NCBI GenBank assembly: GCA_017398585.1
Contig: JAFQFS010000049.1
Coordinates: 1 to 58,374 of the forward strand
From: Clostridia bacterium
Lineage (GTDB): Bacteria > Bacillota > Clostridia > Oscillospirales > CAG-272
Length of the DNA: 58,374 nucleotides
Reading direction: 5' to 3'
A program made the position numbers and the translations under genes. The notes below the pieces were generated by a model that saw only the letters and a program-made list of their open reading frames with translations, was not told the DNA's origin and made no database searches. Positions 52,029-58,374 of this stretch are shown here, one piece after another; the first letter of the stretch is position 1, and every line of letters starts with the position of its first letter.

Positions 52029-52991
52029 ATGAAATATTTACATACAACAGGGAAAATCGTTCTGATCGTCCTGATCGCACTTCTCGCCCTGCTTGTTCTG
52101 GTGATCGGCGGGCTGAATATCGCAAAATATTTCCTGTACCGCGACTACTACGCCGCCGAATCCGCACTGTGCAGAAATCCCGGTCTGAATGACGGCTTTG
52201 TCTGTCAGGGGATCGCGGCGGCAGACGACGCGGACGTCATCCTCGTGTCCGGCTACATGAAGGACGACCGTCCGTCGCGCATTTACGTCACCACAACGGG
52301 CAGCGAATCCTATTATGTCACGCTGCACTGCGACGGGGAACCGTACACCGGTCATGCGGGCGGAATCGCCGTTTCCGAAGACTTTGCTTACATTGCGAAC
52401 GGAAGCAAAATTTTTACGTTCCCTCTCGCCGACGTACTGAATGCAGATAACGGAGATAGCGTAAACATCGGAACGGGCACAAAGGTCAACAACAAAGCTT
52501 CGTTCCTCTACACGGACGACGAGTATCTGTACGTCGGTTCGTTTATGGATCCGGGTACCAGGAAAGTGGAGGAACACATCTTTGAAACAGCGGAAGGAAT
52601 GCACTCCGCAATCTGCTCCGTGTATCCGGTCTGTGATCTTTCCGCGCCGGTACAGATCTACTCCATCCGCGATAAGGTACAGGGCATCTGCTTCACGCCC
52701 GACGGCAAAATCGTGATGTCCACGTCCTACGGGCTGAACGATTCGGTGTATTACATTTATGACCGCGATGCCGCTGTCGATTCCGGAAAAACTCTGGACG
52801 GCGCACCCGTGTATTATCTGGAACAGGCGTTAACTGCCGTCAAGGGTCCCGCCATGGCGGAAGGAATGGACTGGTATCGTGAACAGCTGATCACGCTCAC
52901 GGAGAGCGCGTCCGACAAGTACATTTTCGGAAAGCTGTTTTTCGCGACGGATATCGTAAGTCTGGATCCGGATGCGCTGCTGCCGCACTGA
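52029..52991 (+). CDS. Membrane-anchored propeller-like protein of unknown function
   Basis: 320 residues. One N-terminal membrane anchor (about 8-34) is followed by an outside domain with strand patterns such as G-F-V-C-Q-G-I-A-A-A, A-G-G-I-A-V-S-E-D-F-A-Y-I-A-N and G-I-C-F-T-P-D-G-K-I-V-M-S-T-S-Y-G, spaced as in six-bladed beta-propellers of the SMP-30 or NHL kind. No catalytic residues can be named. 20 bases after the rhomboid gene. Could be a rhomboid partner or unlinked. Confidence 0.55.
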   Translation: MKYLHTTGKIVLIVLIALLALLVLVIGGLNIAKYFLYRDYYAAESALCRNPGLNDGFVCQGIAAADDADVILVSGYMKDDRPSRIYVTTTGSESYYVTLHCDGEPYTGHAGGIAVSEDFAYIANGSKIFTFPLADVLNADNGDSVNIGTGTKVNNKASFLYTDDEYLYVGSFMDPGTRKVEEHIFETAEGMHSAICSVYPVCDLSAPVQIYSIRDKVQGICFTPDGKIVMSTSYGLNDSVYYIYDRDAAVDSGKTLDGAPVYYLEQALTAVKGPAMAEGMDWYREQLITLTESASDKYIFGKLFFATDIVSLDPDALLPH

Positions 52992-53042
52992 TCCTTATTC
53001 AAACCATATTTTTCACTCAAATAAACTTCGGAGGACAACACC

Positions 53043-53525
53043 ATGTCAAAGAAACTCGTAGCCTATTTTTCCGCAAGCGGAGTAACTGCAACCGCCGCAA
53101 AAACGCTTGCGGAAGCCGCAAATGCTGACCTGTACGAAATCAAGCCTGCGGTTCCCTACACCAAAGCCGACCTCAACTGGATGGACAAGCAGTCCCGCAG
53201 TTCCCTGGAAATGCAGAACAAAACCTTCCGTCCCGCCATCGCAGACACCGACGCGAAGATCGCGGATTACGACGTGATTTTCGTCGGTTTTCCGATCTGG
53301 TGGTATGTCGCTCCGACGATTATCAATACCTTCCTTGAATCCTATGATTTTTCCGGAAAGACCGTGGTTCTGTTCGCAACGTCCGGCGGAAGCGGATTCG
53401 GTAAAACGCTCGATGAACTGAAAGGCAGCGTATCCGATACGGCAAAACTCGTCGAAGGCAAACTGCTGAACGGCAAACCTTCCAGGGATGAACTTGCCGC
53501 ATGGGTGAACGGCCTCGCGCTCTGA
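53043..53525 (+). CDS. Flavodoxin
   Basis: 160 residues with CGGAGG upstream. FMN-phosphate loop Y-F-S-A-S-G-V-T-A-T-A, the W-W-Y-V-A-P pattern after V-G-F-P-I-W and F-A-T-S-G-G-S-G-F-G as the isoalloxazine loop. This is the short NAD(P)H:quinone/flavodoxin-4 type common in anaerobes. It passes electrons to unknown partners. Confidence 0.9.
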   Translation: MSKKLVAYFSASGVTATAAKTLAEAANADLYEIKPAVPYTKADLNWMDKQSRSSLEMQNKTFRPAIADTDAKIADYDVIFVGFPIWWYVAPTIINTFLESYDFSGKTVVLFATSGGSGFGKTLDELKGSVSDTAKLVEGKLLNGKPSRDELAAWVNGLAL

Positions 53526-53579
53526 ACAATCATATGACTTCCGAAAAACGGTCGACTCACACAGTAAGGACTTCAAACC

Positions 53580-54773
53580 ATGAACAAACTGAAATCTCTT
53601 TTTAACGAGAATACCCCCTTCAAAGTATTTCTCATGTCGGTTCTGATCACCGGCGTATCGTACGGTCTCTACAAAGGCATGCTCGACAACTTCATGGCGG
53701 AGGTCGTCGGCATGGGCGAAGCCGACCGCGGCGTGACCGAATTTTTCCGCGAGCTTCCGGGGGTAATGCTTGTCTTTATCCTCGCAGCATTCTATATGTT
53801 CTCTGCGGAAACGATGTATAAAGCGGGGGCGGTCATCATGCTGATCGGCATGGCGATGCACGCAGCTCTCCCCGCAACCAAGGTTCTCACCACCCTTGCG
53901 ATCTGCATGTACGCTCTCGGTGAACATATCCAGATCGGCATGAAAAGCACGCTGACCCTGAAATACACCAAAGGCGACAACGGCGGCGCGGCGCTCGGCG
54001 TACAGAGCGCGGTGTCGCAGATCGGTACACTGGCCGGGTACATCGTCATCATCGCTGCATTCTCGCTGGCATCCTCCGGTCAGCCGTATACCTTCTTCTT
54101 TCTCTGCGCAGCCCTGCTTGCCGGACTGAGTGTACTGTGTTCTCTGAAAATCAGCGGACGGAGCGAAACCGATTCGACCAAACGCCGCTTCTATTTCAGC
54201 AAAAAGTACACCAAATACTACATGCTTGAAATGTTCTACGGTTCGCGCAAACAGGTCTTCATCACATTCGGACCGTATGTTCTGATCATGATGTACGGCG
54301 CGAGCACCGCGGTGATCAGTCTGCTCTTTGCGGTTTCGGCAATCGCATGCTTCTTTGCCTCGCCGATCGTCGGACGCATCATTGACCGCGTCGGCTACAA
54401 GACCGTCATGGTCGCCGATACGCTCATTCTGGTGATTGTCTGCTTCTTCTACGGCTTTGCCCACCATATTTTTCCGAGAGACGTTGCGTTTGTTGTCTGC
54501 TGCATCAACTATCTGCTCGATGCGGTAATATCGCTAAGCGCCATGGCATCGAATGTCTACGTCAAGGATCTTGCAGACAACGACGAAGAAGTCAAGGCAA
54601 CCTTATCCACCGGCGTCTCGATCAACCATGTCATTACGATCTTCATCGCCCTGTTCGGCGGTTGGGTATGGCAGGTACTCGGCATCGAACTTCTGTTCAT
54701 CGTTTCGGCGGTACTTGGTCTGCTGAACAGCGCCTACGCGGCGACGATCAAGGTCCCGAAGCGGAGTGTCTGA
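53580..54773 (+). CDS. Major facilitator superfamily transporter
   Basis: 397 residues with about twelve hydrophobic segments and a central hydrophilic loop near residues 190-215 (K-I-S-G-R-S-E-T-D-S-T-K-R-R). A weak motif A, V-G-R-I-I-D-R-V-G-Y, lies after segment 7-8. The gap to the flavodoxin gene is 54 bases. The ribosome binding site (AAGGACTTC) is modest. Substrate unknown. Confidence 0.85.
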   Translation: MNKLKSLFNENTPFKVFLMSVLITGVSYGLYKGMLDNFMAEVVGMGEADRGVTEFFRELPGVMLVFILAAFYMFSAETMYKAGAVIMLIGMAMHAALPATKVLTTLAICMYALGEHIQIGMKSTLTLKYTKGDNGGAALGVQSAVSQIGTLAGYIVIIAAFSLASSGQPYTFFFLCAALLAGLSVLCSLKISGRSETDSTKRRFYFSKKYTKYYMLEMFYGSRKQVFITFGPYVLIMMYGASTAVISLLFAVSAIACFFASPIVGRIIDRVGYKTVMVADTLILVIVCFFYGFAHHIFPRDVAFVVCCINYLLDAVISLSAMASNVYVKDLADNDEEVKATLSTGVSINHVITIFIALFGGWVWQVLGIELLFIVSAVLGLLNSAYAATIKVPKRSV

Positions 54774-54825
54774 CCGGATGAATCGGAAAATTACAGAAAA
54801 AAACAATTACCATAGGAGCAAAATC

Positions 54826-56688
54826 ATGTCCATACATCGCATAACATCCAAACATATTTCCTTTTTCATGGCTCTGCTGATGACAGCCGGAACCGCCGTA
54901 TCCTGTACCGGAAGTACGGAAAATACTGTTCTGCCGGAATCTGCTGCAGCAGAACATACCGCTGTATCGGACCATACGGCTGCTGAAGAATCTGCCGCCG
55001 GCACAGAAACCTCCGGCTCTCCCTGGGCGGAAAGCCGGCACCGTCTCAGCTTCGGTGAAGACGGGGACTTCCGGATCCTGGTACTTTCCGATATTCACGG
55101 AAACGGCGATACCATCTCCAAACTCGCCAAAACCAACATGGAACTTCTCGTGGAACGTGAAAATCCCGATCTCGTCATGTTCGGCGGCGACAATACCTGG
55201 GGAATCTCCAGTGAAAAACAGCTGGAAAGCTGCGTCGCGGATCTGGTGGAAATTCTGGAAGAAAAGCAGATCCCGTGGGGACATGTTTACGGCAACCACG
55301 ATGCCGAAGGGAACAATGTCAAAAAGGACAAACAGCAGAAAATTTACGAATCCTTCGAATACTGCGTATCGCAGACGGGTGACGCCGATCTGCCTGGTGT
55401 CGGGAACTATGTCCTCCCCGTCTATTCGTCCGAAGAAGGGAGCGACCGGGTTCTGTTCAACGTCTGGGCGCTCGATTCGAGCGACTATCTGACCGCGGAG
55501 GAATCCGCCGCATACCTGCCCATCACCAGTACTTTCCAGGGATACTCGGGCAGCGGCTATGACTACATCTCTCCCGAACTGATCCGGTGGTACACGGACA
55601 CATCTGAACGGATGGAAGAATTCAACGGCGCCGTCGTGCCCGGAATGATGGTCTTCCATATTCCTCTGCAGGAATCCTACAACGCCTGGGTCAACCGGGA
55701 AGCACTGACCTATACCGGCGAAAAGCGCGAAGCGATCTGCTCTTCCGAGATCAATTCCGGGATGTTTGCCGCTATGGCGGAACGCGGTGACATCAAGGCA
55801 GTCGTAAACGGTCATGACCATGTGAACACTTTCATGGTGGAATACGGCGGCATAAAGCTCTGTTACTGCTCCACCGTCAGTGAAACAGGTTACTGCGACA
55901 TGGATATTCTCGGCGGCCGTGTATTCGTCATAAACGAAGAGGATCCGTCGGACGTGCAGACCTATATGTCCTATGTGAACGAAGCGTACGAGGAACCGTC
56001 CTCCGGTCTTTCCATCACCGACGCGGATCCGTTCCCCTCCGGCACCGTTCTTCTGGATTTTGATTCCTACACACCTGAACTGAGTTTCAGCGGCTGGAAC
56101 AACGATGTCTCCGACGCAGCCGCCCCCGATCAGATCATCGCAGAACTGACCGGAACCCGCGGTCTGAACGGTACCTGCGCCCTCGGCGTCTCGCGGAACA
56201 AGTTTGCAGACAACCACAACGGCAACAATACCGAAGTTCGGATCTCTCTGGAAACACCCGGTACGCCCGGAGAAAACAAATACCTGCGCGTATGGATGGA
56301 TCTGACCGGCGACAAAACAGCGGTGGATTTCCGCAAGGCATGCTTCGGCTTCCTTGAAAACAACCGGATCGCCTCGCCCTACCGTACCGACGATCTGGAT
56401 TCTCCCAGTCCGTTCTACTACCTTGCCGACGGTGAAACTTCCTGGAAGACCATGCAGCACGGCGGCGACGGCTGTTTCGGTCAGGCGGAAGGTTCTTCCG
56501 TCAAGGGGCTGTGCGGCTGGTTTGCCTTCCCGCTTGACAACATGCTGCAGGGTTCGACCGCCCCTTCCGACGATACGATCATCACGGATATCTATTTCTA
56601 CTACTGTCTGTCACAGGCTTCCATGACAGGAAACCGGGTGTACATCGATGATATCACTCTGGTGAAGGATTATACCGTGTTTGACTGA
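54826..56688 (+). CDS. Metallophosphoesterase lipoprotein with C-terminal beta-domain
   Basis: 620 residues from the ATG at 54826 (ATAGGAGC upstream). A signal peptide with lipobox T-A-V-S-C (Cys27) is followed by an acidic spacer. Residues about 85-380 are a calcineurin-like domain: L-S-D-I-H-G-N, G-G-D-N-T-W, Y-G-N-H-D-A and V-N-G-H-D-H supply the bimetal site. The last 230 residues form a beta-sandwich (perhaps sugar-binding). Works on the outside of the cell as a phosphodiesterase or monoesterase. It begins 52 bases after the MFS gene. Confidence 0.85.
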   Translation: MSIHRITSKHISFFMALLMTAGTAVSCTGSTENTVLPESAAAEHTAVSDHTAAEESAAGTETSGSPWAESRHRLSFGEDGDFRILVLSDIHGNGDTISKLAKTNMELLVERENPDLVMFGGDNTWGISSEKQLESCVADLVEILEEKQIPWGHVYGNHDAEGNNVKKDKQQKIYESFEYCVSQTGDADLPGVGNYVLPVYSSEEGSDRVLFNVWALDSSDYLTAEESAAYLPITSTFQGYSGSGYDYISPELIRWYTDTSERMEEFNGAVVPGMMVFHIPLQESYNAWVNREALTYTGEKREAICSSEINSGMFAAMAERGDIKAVVNGHDHVNTFMVEYGGIKLCYCSTVSETGYCDMDILGGRVFVINEEDPSDVQTYMSYVNEAYEEPSSGLSITDADPFPSGTVLLDFDSYTPELSFSGWNNDVSDAAAPDQIIAELTGTRGLNGTCALGVSRNKFADNHNGNNTEVRISLETPGTPGENKYLRVWMDLTGDKTAVDFRKACFGFLENNRIASPYRTDDLDSPSPFYYLADGETSWKTMQHGGDGCFGQAEGSSVKGLCGWFAFPLDNMLQGSTAPSDDTIITDIYFYYCLSQASMTGNRVYIDDITLVKDYTVFD

Positions 56689-56708
56689 AAAAACGGACAC
56701 AGGAGATA

Positions 56709-56760
56709 TTGGGGGAACTTTTTGAAAAAAGTTCTCCCAAGCCCCTTCAAAAACTTTCAA
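56709..56760. repeat. Dispersed hairpin repeat, copy 2
   Basis: TTGGGGGAACTTTTTG then AAAAAAGTTCTCCCAAGCCCC: the arms GGGGAACTTTTT and AAAAAAGTTCTCCC pair. It lies in the gap after the metallophosphoesterase gene and could also act as its terminator. Confidence 0.65.
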
Positions 56761-56827
56761 ATAGGAACAATAACTAAAACTGCGCAGACATACGGCAATC
56801 GGTCTGCCGCCATCGGAGGATTCATCT

Positions 56828-58228
56828 ATGAATGCCGCTCAGAACAAATTTATCCGTATGACCACAGAACCCGTCAACCGGCTCGTCTGCCGTCTGGCGG
56901 TCCCCACCATCATTTCCATGCTTGTCACATCGCTGTACAACATGGCGGACACCTTTTTCGTCGGTCAGGTGGGAACCGAAGCGACCGCAGGGGTGGGGCT
57001 GATCTTCCCGGTCATGACCATCATCCAGGCGTTCGGATTTTATTTCGGACAGGGTTCCGGTAACTTCATTTCCCGTGCTCTCGGTGCACAGAAAACCGAC
57101 GAAGCCGAAACCATGACCGCTACCGGATTTTTCTCTTCCCTGATCTTCGGCAGTGTGATCATGCTCGTCGGGCTGCTGCTCAAACCGCAGATTCTCCCGC
57201 TTCTGGGTGCGACCGAAGCCAACGTTTCCGCCGCGACGGTAGCATATGCTGACGATTATCTCACCCTGATCCTGATCGGTGCGCCGTTCATGTCAACCTC
57301 CTTTGTCCTCAACAACCAGCTCCGGTTTCAGGGCAATGCGGTGTTCTCCATGATCGGTCTGGTCACCGGTGCTGTCATCAACTGTGTTCTCGACCCGCTG
57401 TTCATCTTTGCACTGGATATGGAAGTCACCGGTGCGGCCCTCGCCACCGTTATCAGCCAGTTCATCAGCTTCTGCCTGCTGTACATTGCCACCCTGCGGA
57501 GTGACAGCATGAAGATCCGTCTGCGCTGTTTCCGCGTCGGTATGTACTGGCAGAAAGGGATGTTCACCGCCGGTGCTCCTGCCCTGTTCCGCCAGGGTCT
57601 CGCCAGCTTTGCCACGCTTGCTCTCAACAGCGCTGCCGCCATCGGTACGGATCCGGTCATGGCAGATGCGGCGATCGCCGCATTCTCCGTCGTCGGCAAG
57701 GTCATGATGTTTGCCTTCTCCGCTCTGCTCGGATTCGGACAGGGCTTCCAGCCGGTATGCGGCTACAACTACGGAGCAAAAAAATACGATCGCGTACGAG
57801 ATGCCTACACATTCTGTCTCAAGGTCGGCGGAGCATGCCTGCTGACACTTTCGGCTCTCGGATTCTTCTTCGCCGAACCTGTCATCAGTCTGTTCCGCGA
57901 TGACCCCAACGTCATCGCCATCGGCACCGTTGCCATGCGCTGGCAATGCTGCACCTTCCCGCTGATGACGGTCGTTGCCTGCACCAACATGCTGTATCAG
58001 AACATCGGACGTGTGGTCGGGGCGACCCTGCTTGCGGTTGCCCGCCAGGGACTGATGTTCATCCCGGTCGTGCTGATCCTTCCCCATTTGTTTGCCGAAC
58101 CGATCTGGGGCGTGTACCTCGCTCAGCCTGCGGCGGATCTGTTTGCCTTTGCTCTGGCAGTCCCGCTGGCCGTCCGGATGTACCGCGAACTCAAACGTCT
58201 GGAACAGGAACAGAAAAACGCAGAATAA
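56828..58228 (+). CDS. MATE family efflux transporter
   Basis: 466 residues, twelve membrane segments in two related halves; the start follows GGAGG by nine bases. F-F-V-G-Q-V-G-T-E-A-T-A-G-V-G and the matching segment in the second half with P-V-C-G-Y-N-Y-G-A-K match MATE exporters of the Gram-positive MepA/NorM-like type. Uses a Na+ or H+ gradient to remove drugs or metabolites. It ends at a strong terminator. Confidence 0.9.
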   Translation: MNAAQNKFIRMTTEPVNRLVCRLAVPTIISMLVTSLYNMADTFFVGQVGTEATAGVGLIFPVMTIIQAFGFYFGQGSGNFISRALGAQKTDEAETMTATGFFSSLIFGSVIMLVGLLLKPQILPLLGATEANVSAATVAYADDYLTLILIGAPFMSTSFVLNNQLRFQGNAVFSMIGLVTGAVINCVLDPLFIFALDMEVTGAALATVISQFISFCLLYIATLRSDSMKIRLRCFRVGMYWQKGMFTAGAPALFRQGLASFATLALNSAAAIGTDPVMADAAIAAFSVVGKVMMFAFSALLGFGQGFQPVCGYNYGAKKYDRVRDAYTFCLKVGGACLLTLSALGFFFAEPVISLFRDDPNVIAIGTVAMRWQCCTFPLMTVVACTNMLYQNIGRVVGATLLAVARQGLMFIPVVLILPHLFAEPIWGVYLAQPAADLFAFALAVPLAVRMYRELKRLEQEQKNAE

Positions 58229-58240
58229 TTTCCAAGACAA

Positions 58241-58279
58241 AAACGGAACGGAGATGGTTCTCCGTTCCGTTTGATTTTT
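58241..58279 (+). terminator. Terminator after the MATE gene
   Basis: AAACGGAACGGAGA (58241-58254) and TCTCCGTTCCGTTT (58259-58272), 14 perfect pairs, followed by GATTTTTG. Confidence 0.9.
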
Positions 58280-58283
58280 GATG

Positions 58284-58374
58284 TGAGTTCGATAGAGTTC
58301 CCGGGGAAAACTTTTTTTCAAAAAACTTTAAATCGACGTGAGTTCGACGGGGAAAAACTTTTTGAAAAAAGTTT
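58284..58374. repeat. Dispersed hairpin repeat, copies 3a and 3b (tandem, cut by window edge)
   Basis: Two units begin GTGAGTTCGA: at 58283-58332 (GGGGAAAACTTTTTTTC, AAAAAACTTT) and at 58337-58374 (CGGGGAAAAACTTTTTG, AAAAAAGTTT). The second runs off the edge. Confidence 0.65.

Noticed and set aside
53046-54467. Long antisense open frame (473 codons) opposite the flavodoxin and MFS genes
   Set aside because: It spans two good plus-strand genes, has His/Asp-rich composition typical of antisense shadow and no ribosome binding site.

Overview
The window looks like an uncultured gut- or rumen-type member of the Bacillota (Clostridia). Evidence: AGGAGG-type ribosome binding sites throughout, TTGACA/TATAAT promoters with 17-18 base spacers, cytoplasmic-membrane lipoproteins with lipobox cysteines, a Gram-positive style phage lysis cassette, and an AraC-regulated carbohydrate lifestyle. 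Nothing allows a species call. I saw no rRNA, tRNA, CRISPR array, transposase or integrase.

Layout. 1-3372: tail of a sugar-binding lipoprotein, an AraC regulator and a GH63-like glycosidase. 3373-3955: decayed, gene-poor DNA. 3956-11017: a probable operon of GH106-like glycosidase, sialidase-like protein, UroD-like protein, HAD phosphatase and EamA permease. 11018-15424: truncated cupin copy, GH36 alpha-galactosidase, CutC, aldo/keto reductase. 15548-19197 (minus): an isolated phage tail-spike plus lysis cassette without head, terminase or integrase genes. 19437-26006: full-length cupin, large glycosidase-like protein, solute-binding lipoprotein, PHP phosphoesterase, SGNH esterase. 26291-30349: DUF6259-like glycosidase, amidohydrolase, DUF362 protein. 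30621-35718: an operon for a LamG surface protein, a phosphatase-LamG lipoprotein and a solute-binding lipoprotein. 35863-43149: esterase, DUF5131 protein, GH4, Gfo/Idh/MocA oxidoreductase, hydrolase, methyltransferase, monooxygenase. 43239-49071: glycyl radical enzyme, GHL6-like glycosidase, GH26 mannanase-like enzyme. 49324-58228: DUF2200, esterase, sugar isomerase-like protein, rhomboid, a propeller-like membrane protein, flavodoxin, MFS, metallophosphoesterase lipoprotein and MATE exporter.

How it fits together. Most glycosidases (GH63-like, GH106-like, GH36, GH4, GHL6-like, GH26) lack signal peptides, so they probably act in the cytoplasm on imported oligosaccharides. The solute-binding lipoproteins have no permease genes beside them and must share transporters encoded elsewhere. 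Surface LamG proteins may hold the cell to glycans.

The most unusual feature is a roughly 300-430 base intergenic element present three times (24151-24447, 38006-38436, 45642-46060), each time directly upstream of a rightward carbohydrate- or phosphoester-related gene. Each copy has a divergent promoter pair, a conserved eight-codon open frame (MLDIKNFK or MLDTKNFK) whose stop codon lies in the 5' arm of a 15-16 bp hairpin with compensatory base changes between copies, and then a short intrinsic terminator. It looks like an undescribed transcription-attenuation or small-RNA leader.
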